Assembly: GCF_003970865.1 (NCBI RefSeq)
Contig: NZ_RXLZ01000055.1
Location: forward strand, 1 to 33,499
Direction: 5' to 3'
Length of the DNA: 33,499 bases
From: Stenotrophomonas maltophilia
GTDB taxonomy: Bacteria; Pseudomonadota; Gammaproteobacteria; Xanthomonadales; Xanthomonadaceae
A model generated the notes under the pieces. That model saw nothing but the letters and a program-made list of their open reading frames with translations, did no database searches and had not been told where the DNA came from. This document shows, in pieces, positions 7,625 through 17,758 of the stretch (the first letter of the stretch is position 1; each line of letters opens with the position of its first letter). A program made the translations under genes and the position numbers.

Positions 7625-9022
7625 TCACTTGCCCTTGACGTGCTTCATCAAGCGCCGCTTGGCCTTGACCTGCCGCTCGGTGAGGACGTTCTTCTTGCCC
7701 TCGTACGGGTTGGTACCCTCGCGGAAGATGAAGCTCACCGGCGTACCGATCAGCTTGAAGCGCTTGCGGAAGAAGTTCTCCAGGTAGCGCTTGTACGACT
7801 CCTGCAGCTCCTTCAGGCGCGTACCGTGCACGATGAAGGTCGGCGGGTTTGCGCCGGCCGGGTGCACGTAACGCAGCTTGGAGACGTGGCCGCGGATGGT
7901 CGGCGGCGGGTTGGTCTCGTAGGCCACTTCCAGCGCCTTGTTCACTTCGCTGGTGGTGAAGGTCTTGTTCGCCGATTCGTGCGCACGGTGCACCGCACGG
8001 AACAGCTCGCGCAGGCCCGAGCCGTGCTTGGCCGAGATGCGGACCGATTCAGCCCACGGCACGAAGCCCAGCTTCAGCGACAGCATGGTCTCGGCCTGCT
8101 CGCGCTGGTATTCGGTCAGGCCATCCCACTTGTTGATGGCGATCACCAGCGCGCGGCCGGCATCGAGCACGGCGCCGAGCACGGTGGCGTCCTGGTCGGT
8201 CACGCCTTCCGTAGCATCCAGCATCAGCACGGCCACCTGGCACTGCTCGATCGACTGCATGGTCTTGACCACCGAGAACTTCTCGACGACCTCGTCCACG
8301 CGCGAACGACGGCGCAGGCCGGCGGTATCGATCAGGCGGTATTCGCGACCGTCGCGCTCCAGGTCCACCGCGATCGAGTCGCGGGTGGTGCCCGGCACAT
8401 CGGAGGCGATCATGCGCTCCTCGCCGAGGATGCGGTTGACCAGGGTCGACTTGCCCACGTTCGGACGGCCAACGAAGGCGATGCGGATGCGATTCGGATC
8501 GTTGTCCAGCTCTTCGCCGCTGCCTTCTTCCGGCAGGCGCTGGACCACTTCGTCCAGCAGGTCGTCCAGGCCCTGGCGATGCGCAGCCGACACGGTCAGC
8601 ATCTCGCCGAAGCCGTAACGGGCGAACTCCGAACGCACGGTGTCCTCGTCGGTACCGTCGATCTTGTTGATCAGCAGCAGCGTCGGGCGCGACAGCTTGC
8701 GCAGCCAGGCCAGGATCTCGTCGTCCATCGCCGAGGTACCCTCACGGGCATCGACCACGAACAGGATCAGGTCGGCTTCGGCGGCAGCGGCGCGGGCCTG
8801 GCGGGTGGTAGCCCCGGCCAGACCCTCTTCCTCTTCCGCGATACCGCCGGTGTCGACGACGAGGAAATGATTGTCCTCGTCCAGACGGCAGACACCGTAG
8901 TTACGGTCGCGGGTGACGCCGGGCTGGTCATGGACCAGCGCGTCACGGGTGCGCGTAAGCGCATTGAAAATAGTCGACTTGCCGACATTCGGCCGTCCAA
9001 CCAGGGCGACCAAAGGCAGCAT
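7625..9022 (-). CDS. der: Ribosome biogenesis GTPase Der (EngA)
   Basis: Der is an essential cytosolic GTPase needed for maturation of the 50S ribosomal subunit. The 465-residue product has the diagnostic two tandem G domains. The first has GRPNVGKST near residues 9-17, PGVTRD, DTGG and NKID. The second has GRPNVGKST near residue 187, PGTTRD, DTAG and NKWD. A C-terminal KH-like domain follows, ending in a basic tail ([14 protein letters not shown]). The ATG at 9022 fits the family start ([15 protein letters not shown]). It follows bamB by 15 bases and is probably cotranscribed, as in E. coli. Confidence 0.98.
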   Translation of the reverse strand: MLPLVALVGRPNVGKSTIFNALTRTRDALVHDQPGVTRDRNYGVCRLDEDNHFLVVDTGGIAEEEEGLAGATTRQARAAAAEADLILFVVDAREGTSAMDDEILAWLRKLSRPTLLLINKIDGTDEDTVRSEFARYGFGEMLTVSAAHRQGLDDLLDEVVQRLPEEGSGEELDNDPNRIRIAFVGRPNVGKSTLVNRILGEERMIASDVPGTTRDSIAVDLERDGREYRLIDTAGLRRRSRVDEVVEKFSVVKTMQSIEQCQVAVLMLDATEGVTDQDATVLGAVLDAGRALVIAINKWDGLTEYQREQAETMLSLKLGFVPWAESVRISAKHGSGLRELFRAVHRAHESANKTFTTSEVNKALEVAYETNPPPTIRGHVSKLRYVHPAGANPPTFIVHGTRLKELQESYKRYLENFFRKRFKLIGTPVSFIFREGTNPYEGKKNVLTERQVKAKRRLMKHVKGK

Positions 9023-9037
9023 CGCGATTACTCCAAT

Positions 9038-10246
9038 TTAATTTGCCAACCGGAAGGCGGTCAGCTTGCCATCAACGTTCTGCACCAGCAGCACCCCGTC
9101 TACGACGATTAGCTGGGCCAGCAGGGCGTCACCGCCACTCTTTGCCCGTGCCGCCATCGCACCATCGGAGGTCTGCAACCAGTGCAGGTATCCCTTGTAG
9201 TCGCCGACCACGACGTAGTCGCCGTGCAGTGCCGGGCCGGTCAGCGAGCGACGGGCCAGTGCGGTCTGCGACCACATCGCCGCACCGCTGGCCTTGTCCA
9301 GGCCGAACACGCCGCCCTTGTTGTCGGTGACGAACACATTGCCGGACGAGACCGCCACACCACCGGCACCGCCATGGTCGCGCGCCCACAGCGGGCGACC
9401 GGTCGGGCCTTCGATGGCCATCGTCTGGTTCTTGAAGCTGCTCACGAACAGGGTGTTGCCATCCAGCACCGGCGCGCCGTCGACATCGGCCATGCGCTCC
9501 AGCTCGGTACGGCCTTCACCGTTGCCCACGTTCTGTTCCCACAGGGTGCGGCCATCCTGCTGGGCCAGGGCGGCAACCGCACCCTCGTCCTTGCCGATGA
9601 ACAGCACGCCCGGGCCGGTCACCACCGGCGCGTTGCCACGCACGGTCAGTGCCGGCAGCTCACTCGGGTTGAACCACTTCTGGGTGCCGTTGCCGGCATC
9701 GAACGCGGTGATGCGACCGTCATTGCTGCGCACGTAGACCGCGCCCTGGGCGATGGCCGGCGCGGCGATGACTTCACCCGGAACACGGGCGCGCCACTTC
9801 TCGCTGCCGTCGTTGATGTCCAGGGCGATGACCTGGCCATCCAGCGTGCCGATCACGACCAGGTTCTCACCGACACCCGGGCCGCCGGACAGGCGCAGCT
9901 TGGCCTTCTTCTTTTCCTTCTTCGGCTCCCAGGTCCAGACCTTCTTGCCGGTCTGCAGGTCGATGGCGTGCACGCCACCGGTGAGCGCCGCAGCGAACAC
10001 GTGGCCGTTGGCCACGGCCGGGCCCTGGCGCACGCCGATACGGCGCTCGCCCTTGCCGAGGTTGACCGACCAGGCCTTGTTGACCTTCAGGGTCGGCTCG
10101 AACTTGACCAGCTCAGCCGGTTCCTGTGCCTTCTTCGCGGCCGCGTCCTTGCCGGCGAACCAGCCCTTCACGGTGCTGCAGCCGGTCAGGGCCATGCCCA
10201 TCAGGAGCACGGTGGCGACGCGGGTGATCATGACCTTCTGACTCAT
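9038..10246 (-). CDS. bamB: Outer-membrane assembly lipoprotein BamB
   Basis: BamB is a periplasmic lipoprotein of the BAM complex that helps fold outer-membrane beta-barrels. The 402-residue product has a lipoprotein signal with lipobox MALTGC (Cys about residue 22). It is followed by repeated PQQ-type beta-propeller blades, seen as recurrent blocks such as DLQTGKKVWTW, DINDGSEKWRA and GNGTQKWF. The ATG at 10246 overlaps the stop of the preceding gene by one base (TGATG), with GGAG eight bases upstream. The codon before it is TTG and was not used. Coupled translation with the YfgM-like gene is likely. bamD, another BAM lipoprotein gene, lies at the right end of this window. Confidence 0.97.
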   Translation of the reverse strand: MSQKVMITRVATVLLMGMALTGCSTVKGWFAGKDAAAKKAQEPAELVKFEPTLKVNKAWSVNLGKGERRIGVRQGPAVANGHVFAAALTGGVHAIDLQTGKKVWTWEPKKEKKKAKLRLSGGPGVGENLVVIGTLDGQVIALDINDGSEKWRARVPGEVIAAPAIAQGAVYVRSNDGRITAFDAGNGTQKWFNPSELPALTVRGNAPVVTGPGVLFIGKDEGAVAALAQQDGRTLWEQNVGNGEGRTELERMADVDGAPVLDGNTLFVSSFKNQTMAIEGPTGRPLWARDHGGAGGVAVSSGNVFVTDNKGGVFGLDKASGAAMWSQTALARRSLTGPALHGDYVVVGDYKGYLHWLQTSDGAMAARAKSGGDALLAQLIVVDGVLLVQNVDGKLTAFRLAN

Positions 10247-10884
10247 CAAACCGACTCCGCAGGGGCGGCAACGGTGCCGCCGGCGTCCATAACCTTGGTT
10301 TCCAGCAGGCGCCGCTGCGGCGCTGCCACGTCCAGCGACTTCAGCGCTTTCTCGTACTGGCCCCGGGCGTCATCACGCTTGCCCTGCGCCATCAGCGCGT
10401 CGCCATGGATTTCCAGGCTGCTGCTGTCGGTGGCGCTGCCCAGCAGCTTGATCGCCTCGTCACTCTTGCCGGTGGCCACCAGCAGGCGGGCCACGCGCTG
10501 GTCGACCACGCGCTGCAGGTCACCTTCGACCTTCACGCCGCGCAGGGTGGCCAGGGCTTCTTCGTTCTTGCCGGCGTCGACCTGGGCCTTGGCCAGCTGC
10601 AGCGCCGCGAGGTCGCCGTAGATGCTGGACGGGCCGGCTTCGAGCGCCTTGACCGCCTTGGAGGCGTCGTCGAGCTTGTTCTGCTGCAGGCCAACGAGCG
10701 CCTTCTGGTACTCGACATTGGCCGAGGCCAGCTTGCCGCCCTGATCCTTCTGGTACCACTGCCAGCCGGCAATGGCACCGATGGCGATGACTACGCCACC
10801 GAGGATGCTGGCGCCATTCTTCCGCAGCCAGCTGCGGACGCGTTCACTTTGTTCGTGCTCGTCGAGCAGATCGTCGATCGCCAT
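10246..10884 (-). CDS. YfgM-like tetratricopeptide membrane protein (SecYEG ancillary type)
   Basis: This 212-residue protein resembles YfgM, an inner-membrane protein that in E. coli associates with the SecYEG translocon and periplasmic chaperones. It begins with the characteristic MAIDDLLDEHEQSERVRSWL. A single membrane segment follows (about residues 24-42, ILGGVVIAIGAIAGWQWY), then a periplasmic TPR-like region (AVKALEAGPSSIYGDLAAL, VDAGKNEEALATL). I chose the ATG at 10884, which matches the family start and has GAGAG seven bases upstream, over an in-frame ATG at 10905. It lies between rodZ and bamB with translational coupling to bamB. Confidence 0.93.
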   Translation of the reverse strand: MAIDDLLDEHEQSERVRSWLRKNGASILGGVVIAIGAIAGWQWYQKDQGGKLASANVEYQKALVGLQQNKLDDASKAVKALEAGPSSIYGDLAALQLAKAQVDAGKNEEALATLRGVKVEGDLQRVVDQRVARLLVATGKSDEAIKLLGSATDSSSLEIHGDALMAQGKRDDARGQYEKALKSLDVAAPQRRLLETKVMDAGGTVAAPAESV

Positions 10885-10949
10885 GCGTACTCTCGCCCCG
10901 CCCATCGGGAGGGACCATTGGGATTAATCGAAGGTGGTGAAACCGCGCC

Positions 10950-11822
10950 TCAGTGCGAAACCGGGACTACGGAGCCTTCAGAGGATACCTGAAAGCGTGC
11001 CACGTTGGCTCGCTGGTAGGGGGTCAGATCGACGATAGCGCCGTTCTGCTGAACCTGGACCGCCGAGGCGTTGCCCAGGGTCACCCGGGTCACCTGACCC
11101 GGCGTGAAGCTGCGGCTCTCGCCGGACTTGATCAGCGCCTTCTCGACGGTAGCGCCGTCCGGGCCGCCGATATCGACCCAGCTGTCGCCACTGAACTGCA
11201 TGTCCAGCGTGTTGGCGGCAGCCGCTGGTGCCGGGGCTGAACGCGGCACCGGGGCCAGCGAGGCCACGTACGGGGTGGCGGCCGGCTTGCTGGCCGGGGC
11301 ACTCGCCACCTCAGCCACGGCGGCCGGCTCGACGCCGGCGGCAGACGGGGTCACCGGCACGGCGGCCGGGATCGCGTCCAGCGAAGCGGTGTTCGGCGAC
11401 GGCGTCGCACTGCCATCGAAATGGTCACGGGTGGCGAACCACACCGGAACCGCCAGCACCGCGGTGATACCGACATACAGCACGCGACGGCCGAGATTCT
11501 CGGCAATGCGGCGCGCACGCGGGGTGTGGGTATGGCTGACCAGGGTGGGCGGAACCACCGGGCCGACCTGGGCCTGCTCCAGCAGCTGGCTCACATCCAC
11601 GTCAAGCAGGCGCGCGTAGCTGCGCAACTGGCCGCGCACGAACACCGGCGCGCCGAGCTTCTGCCATTGCTCTTCTTCCAGCGACCTGACCACCTGGACC
11701 GGCATGCGCAGGCGCGAGCCGACATCTTCGAGGGTCAGTCCGGCCGCCTCGCGGGCCTGGCGCAGGCGGCTGCCGCAGCCGGCCGCAGTCTCGAGAGCGC
11801 TCACAGTCTGGTCATCAATCAC
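10950..11822 (-). CDS. rodZ: RodZ-type cell-shape protein (HTH_25 plus DUF4115)
   Basis: RodZ links the MreB cytoskeleton to the inner membrane and supports rod shape. The 290-residue product has an N-terminal helix-turn-helix domain (RLRQAREAAGLTLEDVGSRL, near residues 19-38, then ARLLDVDVSQLL). One transmembrane segment lies near residues 113-131. A long Ala/Pro/Val-rich linker follows. The C-terminal DUF4115 domain contains FSGDSWVDIGGPDG and TPGQVTRVTLGNASAVQV. The start is a GTG at 11822; no in-frame ATG is near. It begins 18 bases after the pilW stop, so it is probably in the same transcript. The arrangement rlmN-pilW-rodZ matches other gammaproteobacteria. Confidence 0.92.
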   Translation of the reverse strand: MIDDQTVSALETAAGCGSRLRQAREAAGLTLEDVGSRLRMPVQVVRSLEEEQWQKLGAPVFVRGQLRSYARLLDVDVSQLLEQAQVGPVVPPTLVSHTHTPRARRIAENLGRRVLYVGITAVLAVPVWFATRDHFDGSATPSPNTASLDAIPAAVPVTPSAAGVEPAAVAEVASAPASKPAATPYVASLAPVPRSAPAPAAAANTLDMQFSGDSWVDIGGPDGATVEKALIKSGESRSFTPGQVTRVTLGNASAVQVQQNGAIVDLTPYQRANVARFQVSSEGSVVPVSH

Positions 11823-11840
11823 AATGCATCAACCCTGGAG

Positions 11841-12612
11841 TTAGGAGCCCGCTTCCTGCGGAAATTCCTGTCGAATGCGCTGAAGATAGCGGTCAGATGC
11901 CGCCCGATCACCCAGCCGCGCTTCGATTTGAGACGCAAGTTGTAACACGGAACGCGTTGCGGGTGCAGCCGCAATCCTACGTTCGGCGAAGGCCCGGGCC
12001 TCCATGAAGCGGCCCTGGCGGAAGCTGAGCTGGGCCATCGCCTCCAGCGCGACCGGGTTTCCCGGCAGCGTCGACAGCGCCGCGCGCAGGTCGCGCTCGG
12101 CACGTTCAAGCTGGCCAGCGTCCAGGGCACAGCCCCCGGCATTGGCCTGGGACTCGGCCGGCGTAGCGTAGCCCGGCGCCTGCAGCGCACGATCGAACCA
12201 GACCAGCGACTCGGCCGGGCGACCCTGCTGGCACAGCCACGCGCCGTAGTTGTTGAGGATGTCCCCGCGCTGCGGCGCCTGTTCGGCAGCCCTGCGAAAG
12301 CTCTCGCCAGCCTGCTGGGTACGGCCACGGCGCTCGTCGATGCCAGCCAGCAGCACCAGCGCATCGGGCGATTCGGGAGCCAGCTTCAGCGCCTCGCGCA
12401 CCTTGCGTTCGGCCGCATCGAGGTTGCCGACCTGCATGTCGCGGGCGGCCAGTGCCAGCAGGTCCTGCAGGCGCACCTGACGTCGCACGTTGTCCGGATC
12501 ACGGACCGAGTAGACCGGCGCCTCGCTGGGGCCCAGCTTGGCCTTGGGTTGGGATTTGCAGCCGCCGACCGCAACGGTCAGCACGCCTGCGAACAGAACC
12601 AGCCAGAGGCGG

Positions 12613-12626
<14 letters not shown>
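11841..12626 (-). CDS. pilW: Type IV pilus biogenesis/stability lipoprotein PilW (PilF)
   Basis: PilW (PilF in Pseudomonas) is an outer-membrane lipoprotein that lets the PilQ secretin multimerise during type IV pilus assembly. The 261-residue product has a signal sequence with lipobox VGGC (Cys about residue 23). Tandem tetratricopeptide repeats follow, for example [39 protein letters not shown] and [18 protein letters not shown]. The segment [12 protein letters not shown] is typical of the family. The ATG at 12626 overlaps the end of rlmN by 14 bases, suggesting translational coupling. No other pilus gene is in the window. Confidence 0.93.
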
Positions 12627-13818
<1,192 letters not shown>

Positions 13819-13828
13819 GGCATTACTC

Positions 13829-14254
13829 TCAGCGCGAAACGACTTCGGTGGCGGCGAAGAAGTAGGCGATTTCAATCGCGGCATTCTCGACCGAGTCCGA
13901 GCCGTGGGCGGCGTTGGCATCGATGGATTCGGCGAAGTCGGCGCGGATGGTGCCCGCAGCGGCTTCCTTCGGGTTGGTGGCGCCCAGCAGGTCGCGGTGG
14001 GCCAGGACGGCGTTCTCGCCTTCCAGGGCCTGGATCATCACCGGGCCGGAGATCATGAACTCGACCAGCGCGTTGAAGAACGGACGCTCGCGGTGAACGG
14101 CGTAGAAGCCTTCGGCTTCACGGCGCGACAGCTGCTTGTACTTGGCGGCCACGACCTTCAGGCCGGCCTTTTCGAAGCGGGCATAGATTTCGCCGATGAC
14201 GTTCTTGGCAACGGCGTCCGGCTTGATGATCGAAAGGGTGCGCTCCAGCGCCAT
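13829..14254 (-). CDS. ndk: Nucleoside diphosphate kinase
   Basis: Ndk transfers the gamma-phosphate of ATP to nucleoside diphosphates through a phospho-histidine and balances the (d)NTP pools. The product is 141 residues, the standard bacterial length. The ATP-binding start is [12 protein letters not shown], and the catalytic His117 lies in NAAHGSDS. The ATG at 14254 is preceded by TTGGAGAC at good spacing, so the longer in-frame ATG at 14302 is not used. It heads the run ndk-rlmN-pilW-rodZ-yfgM-like-bamB-der. Its leader contains a terminator-like hairpin (see separate entry). Confidence 0.98.
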   Translation of the reverse strand: MALERTLSIIKPDAVAKNVIGEIYARFEKAGLKVVAAKYKQLSRREAEGFYAVHRERPFFNALVEFMISGPVMIQALEGENAVLAHRDLLGATNPKEAAAGTIRADFAESIDANAAHGSDSVENAAIEIAYFFAATEVVSR

Positions 14255-14303
14255 GGGATGTCTCCAATGGAATCGGGCCGCTGATGGCCCGAAGGGTAAC
14301 ATG

Positions 14304-14328
14304 AAAAAAACCCGCGTCGGGACGCGGG
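14304..14328 (-). terminator. Intrinsic terminator or attenuator about 50 bases upstream of ndk
   Basis: On the minus strand the stem CCCGCGTC / GACGCGGG is followed by seven T residues, a textbook rho-independent terminator. It points at ndk, whose start is only 50 bases further on. No minus-strand gene lies upstream of it; the next gene, psrA-like, is on the plus strand. A second hairpin (CGGGCC GCTGAT GGCCCG, about 14275-14292) lies between the terminator and ndk. It could attenuate ndk expression, end a short RNA, or insulate against antisense transcription. Confidence 0.7.
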
Positions 14329-14376
14329 CTTAGCCTGATAAACGTAGGCGAATTGTAAAAGATAAAGCCGCAGCAT

Positions 14377-14452
14377 GGTAGTGCCGGCCGCTGGCCGGCA
14401 GGCTGGTACCCCACGGGCTGCCCGAGGTTGCCGGCCAGCGGCCGGCACTACC
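14377..14452. repeat. Inverted pair of SMAG repeats
   Basis: A forward GTAGTGCCGGCCGCTGGCC element (14377-14400) and its inverse (14429-14452) are separated by 28 bases. They lie in the divergent spacer between ndk (-) and the PsrA-like regulator (+), upstream of both promoters. Confidence 0.9.
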
Positions 14453-14517
14453 CTTTGTGCCCATTCACCCACCTGAGCGGATTCTGACCGCAGCGGGCAT
14501 TTTTGCTGCACTGCAAA

Positions 14518-14563
14518 ATGCCATACGCTACCGTCTGGTCCTAGTATCAAACAATCGTTTGAT
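14518..14563 (+). promoter_or_regulatory. Promoter and PsrA-type operator of the fatty-acid regulator
   Basis: A perfect inverted repeat ATCAAAC-AATC-GTTTGAT lies at 14546-14563. It matches the PsrA consensus from Pseudomonas, (G/C)AAAC-N2-4-GTTT(G/C). It overlaps the 3' edge of a plausible sigma-70 promoter: ATGCCA at 14518-14523, an 18-base spacer, and TAGTAT at 14542-14547, each matching four of six consensus bases. The start codon is 17 bases further on. The position suggests autorepression and control of the downstream beta-oxidation genes. Confidence 0.75.
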
Positions 14564-14579
14564 TAAGGTCCGCCCGCCG

Positions 14580-15233
14580 ATGGCCAAACCCGCCCACTTT
14601 TCGACCAAGGACCGGATCCTCGGCGCGGCCGAGGAGCTGTTCGCCCAGCATGGCTTCGCCGGTACCTCGCTGCGCCAGGTGACCAGCCAGGCCGACGTCA
14701 ACATCGCCGCGGTCAACTACCACTTCGGCTCCAAGGAAAACCTGGTCAACGAGGTGTTCCGCCGCCGCATGGACGAAATGACCGGGGCACGTCTGGCGCA
14801 GCTCGAGCGCGCCCGCAGCGAGCACCCCGGCGAACTGCGCCCGGTACTGGCCGCCTTCGTCGAACCGGCGCTGGCGCTTGCCCAGGACCGCCAGAACGGC
14901 GGCGCCTTCGTGCGCGTGATCGCCCGCGCCTACGCCGAGAAGAACGACAACCTGCGCAAGTTCCTGTCCGACCACTACGGCCACGTACTGCGTGCGTTCG
15001 GCAAGGCGATTGCCGAATGCGCGCCCGACCTGAGCAAGGAAGAGCTGTACTGGCGCCTGGATTTCCTGGCCGGCTCGCTCACCTATGCCATGGCCGACTT
15101 CGGGCTGATCAAGCGTCCCGCCGGTGTCACCGAAGCGGCGCATCGTGCCCATGCCGCCCACGAACTGATCCATTTCGCCGAAGCTGGGTTCCGCGCCGCC
15201 GCACGCGCCAGCGCCCTGCCCGCTTCCCCGTGA
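14580..15233 (+). CDS. psrA: TetR-family fatty-acid regulator, PsrA-like
   Basis: This is a cytosolic repressor of 217 residues. The N-terminal helix-turn-helix (ILGAAEELFAQHGFAGTSLR, then VNIAAVNYHFGSKENLV) closely resembles Pseudomonas PsrA, which is released from DNA by long-chain fatty acids. The C-terminal ligand domain includes FVRVIARAYAEKNDNLRKFL. The ATG at 14580 has AAGG about 10 bases upstream; a longer in-frame ATG at 14457 would run across the promoter and operator. It is followed within 54 bases by beta-oxidation genes, and a PsrA-type palindrome lies over its own promoter. Family membership is certain; the PsrA name is inferred from operator and context. Confidence 0.85.
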   Translation: MAKPAHFSTKDRILGAAEELFAQHGFAGTSLRQVTSQADVNIAAVNYHFGSKENLVNEVFRRRMDEMTGARLAQLERARSEHPGELRPVLAAFVEPALALAQDRQNGGAFVRVIARAYAEKNDNLRKFLSDHYGHVLRAFGKAIAECAPDLSKEELYWRLDFLAGSLTYAMADFGLIKRPAGVTEAAHRAHAAHELIHFAEAGFRAAARASALPASP

Positions 15234-15286
15234 TTCCACCGGGTGTGACCCACCCAGTAACTGCTGACCAACAAAGGCCCTACACC

Positions 15287-17659
15287 ATGTCCAATTCCCT
15301 GCTAGTCCGCCGCGCCGCCGTGCTGGGTGCCGGCGTCATGGGTGCCCAGATCGCCGCCCACCTCACCAACGCTGGCGTCGACACCGTGCTGTTCGACCTG
15401 CCTGCCAAGGAAGGTCCGGCCGACGGCATCGTGCTGAAGGCGATCGCCAACCTGGGCAAGCTGAGCCCGGCGCCGCTGGCCAGCAAGTCGCTGGCCGAAG
15501 CCATCACCCCGGCCAACTACGAGTCCGGCCTGGAGCAGCTGAAGGACTGCGACCTGATCATCGAGGCCATCGCCGAGCGCATGGACTGGAAGCAGGACCT
15601 GTACAAGAAGATCGCGCCGTTCGTGGCCGACCACGCGGTGCTGGCCTCCAACACCTCGGGCCTGGGCATCAACAAGCTGGCCGACGTGCTGCCCGAGCAG
15701 CTGCGCCACCGCTTCTGCGGCGTGCACTTCTTCAACCCGCCGCGCTACATGCACCTGGCCGAGCTGATCCCGGCCACCACCACCGATGCCGCCGTGCTGG
15801 AAGGCCTGGAAGCATTCCTGGTCACCACCCTGGGCAAGGGCGTGGTGTACGCCAAGGACACCCCGAACTTCATCGGCAACCGCATCGGCGTGTTCTCGAT
15901 CCTGTCCACCATCCACCACACCCAGCAGTTCGGCCTGGGCTTCGATGAAGTGGACGGCCTGACCGGCCCGCTGGTCGGCCGCCCGAAGTCGGCTACCTAC
16001 CGCACCTCCGACGTGGTCGGCCTGGACACCATGGCCCACGTCATCAAGACCATGGGCGACACCCTGCCGAGCGACCCGTGGCATGAGTTCTTCAAGTCGC
16101 CGAAGTGGCTGGACGCGCTGATTTCCAAGGGCGCGCTGGGCCAGAAGACCGGCGCCGGCATCTTCCGCAAGGTCGGCAAGGACATCGTCGTGCTCGACCT
16201 GGAGAAGCAGGACTACCGTCCGGCTGATCGCGCTGCCGCGCCGGAAGTGGTCGAGATCCTGAAGATCAGGAACCCGGCCGAGAAGTTCGCCAAGCTGCGC
16301 GAGAGCCAGCACCCGCAGGCGCAGTTCCTGTGGGCGACCTTCCGCGACCTGTTCCACTACAGCGCCTACCACCTGGCCGACATCGCCGAGACCGCGCGCG
16401 ACGTGGACCTGGCCATCCGCTGGGGCTACGGCTGGTCGCTGGGCCCGTTCGAAACCTGGCAGGCCGCCGGCTGGAAGCAGGTTGCACAGTGGATCGCTGA
16501 TGACATCGTCGCCGGCAAGAGCATGAGCAACGCGCCGCTGCCGGATTGGGTGTTCGATGGCCGCGATGGCGTGCACGCCGCCGAGGGCAGCTACAGCCCG
16601 TCGCGCAACGCCAAGCTGCCGCGCTCGTCGCTGCCGGTGTACCAGCGCCAGCGCTTCCCGGATCCGCTGCTGGGCGAGAAGTTCGCGCCGGGCGAGACCG
16701 TGTTCGAGAACGACGGCCTGCGCATGTGGCACGACGGTGATGGCATCGCTGTGGTCAGCTTCAAGACCAAGATGAACACCGTGTCCGACCAGGTGCTGGA
16801 CGGCCTGCAGGAATGCGTCAGCCGCGCCGAGAAGGATTTCCAGGGCCTGGTGATCTGGCAGCAGAAGGAACCCTTCTCCGCCGGTGCCGACCTGGCCGGT
16901 GCACTGGGCCTGCTGCAGGCCGGCAAGGTCGACCAGTTCGAAGAAATGGTGGCCAACTTCCAGCGCACCAGCCAGCGCATCAAGTACTCGCTGGTGCCTG
17001 TGGTTGCCGCCGTGCGCGGCCTGGCGCTGGGTGGTGGCTGCGAGTTCCAGATGCACAGCGCCAAGACCGTGGCCTTCCTGGAAAGCTACATCGGCCTGGT
17101 CGAGGCCGGCGTCGGCCTGCTGCCGGCCGGTGGTGGCCTGAAGGAACTGGCCGTGCGCGCCTCGCAGGCCGCTGGCCCGGGCGGCGACGTGTTCGCCGAA
17201 CTGAAGAAGACCTTCGAGACCGTGGCGATGGCCAAGGTCTCCAATTCCGCGGTCAACGCCAAGGAACTGGGCCTGCTGCGCAGCACCGACAAGGTGGTGT
17301 TCAACAGCTACGAGGCCCTGCACATCGCCAAGGCCGAAGCGCGCGCCCTGGCCGAAGCGGGCTACCGTCCGCCGCTGCCGGCACGCCGCATCCAGGTCGC
17401 CGGTGACGTGGGTATCGCCACCTTCAAGATGATGCTGGTCAACATGCTGGAAGGCCGCTTCATCAGCCCGTACGACTACGAGATCGCCGAGCGCATCGCC
17501 ACCGTGCTGTGCGGTGGCAAGGTCGACCGCGGCACCCTGGTCGACGAAGAGTGGCTGCTGACCCTGGAGCGCAAGCATTTCGTCGAACTGGCCCAGCAGG
17601 AAAAGACCCAGGCCCGCATCGCGCACATGCTGAAGACCGGCAAGCCGCTGCGTAACTGA
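15287..17659 (+). CDS. 3-hydroxyacyl-CoA dehydrogenase / enoyl-CoA hydratase fusion (FadN type)
   Basis: This enzyme performs two steps of fatty-acid beta-oxidation: hydration of the trans-2-enoyl-CoA and NAD-dependent oxidation of the 3-hydroxyacyl-CoA. The 790-residue product begins with the NAD-binding motif GAGVMGAQIAAHL (about residue 13). The dehydrogenase signature region is ASNTSGLGINKLAD with HFFNPPRYMHLAE. The C-terminal enoyl-CoA hydratase domain (about 475-690) has SAGADLAGA, the oxyanion stretch ALGGGCEF, and VEAGVGLLPAGGG with the second glutamate. Dehydrogenase-first order is that of Bacillus FadN, the reverse of E. coli FadB. The ATG at 15287 has AAAGG nine bases upstream. It is probably in an operon with the regulator and thiolase. 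Confidence 0.95.
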   Translation: MSNSLLVRRAAVLGAGVMGAQIAAHLTNAGVDTVLFDLPAKEGPADGIVLKAIANLGKLSPAPLASKSLAEAITPANYESGLEQLKDCDLIIEAIAERMDWKQDLYKKIAPFVADHAVLASNTSGLGINKLADVLPEQLRHRFCGVHFFNPPRYMHLAELIPATTTDAAVLEGLEAFLVTTLGKGVVYAKDTPNFIGNRIGVFSILSTIHHTQQFGLGFDEVDGLTGPLVGRPKSATYRTSDVVGLDTMAHVIKTMGDTLPSDPWHEFFKSPKWLDALISKGALGQKTGAGIFRKVGKDIVVLDLEKQDYRPADRAAAPEVVEILKIRNPAEKFAKLRESQHPQAQFLWATFRDLFHYSAYHLADIAETARDVDLAIRWGYGWSLGPFETWQAAGWKQVAQWIADDIVAGKSMSNAPLPDWVFDGRDGVHAAEGSYSPSRNAKLPRSSLPVYQRQRFPDPLLGEKFAPGETVFENDGLRMWHDGDGIAVVSFKTKMNTVSDQVLDGLQECVSRAEKDFQGLVIWQQKEPFSAGADLAGALGLLQAGKVDQFEEMVANFQRTSQRIKYSLVPVVAAVRGLALGGGCEFQMHSAKTVAFLESYIGLVEAGVGLLPAGGGLKELAVRASQAAGPGGDVFAELKKTFETVAMAKVSNSAVNAKELGLLRSTDKVVFNSYEALHIAKAEARALAEAGYRPPLPARRIQVAGDVGIATFKMMLVNMLEGRFISPYDYEIAERIATVLCGGKVDRGTLVDEEWLLTLERKHFVELAQQEKTQARIAHMLKTGKPLRN

Positions 17660-17667
17660 TTGATGGC

Positions 17668-17728
17668 GGGTGCCGGCCCCGGGTCGGCACTCCTCTGCCT
17701 CTGGTGGGTGCCGACCGTTGGTCAGCAC
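17668..17728. repeat. Two degenerate GTAG-type hairpins in the FadN-type gene/thiolase spacer
   Basis: GCGGGTGCCGGCCCCGGGTC... at about 17666-17690 and GTGGGTGCCGACCGTTGG... at about 17704-17727 are imperfect palindromes of the same design as the SMAG elements, with a GGTG head instead of GGTAG. They are in direct orientation within the 99-base spacer of a likely operon, where they could stabilise or process the mRNA between the two genes. Confidence 0.6.
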
Positions 17729-17758
17729 TCCGGCTAAAAAATTCGAGAGATCACTGCA

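Noticed and set aside
14374..14376. Leader peptide upstream of ndk (ATG at 14376, minus strand)
   Set aside because: The frame runs 72 codons into ndk without a stop near the terminator and lacks a ribosome-binding site or control-codon run.
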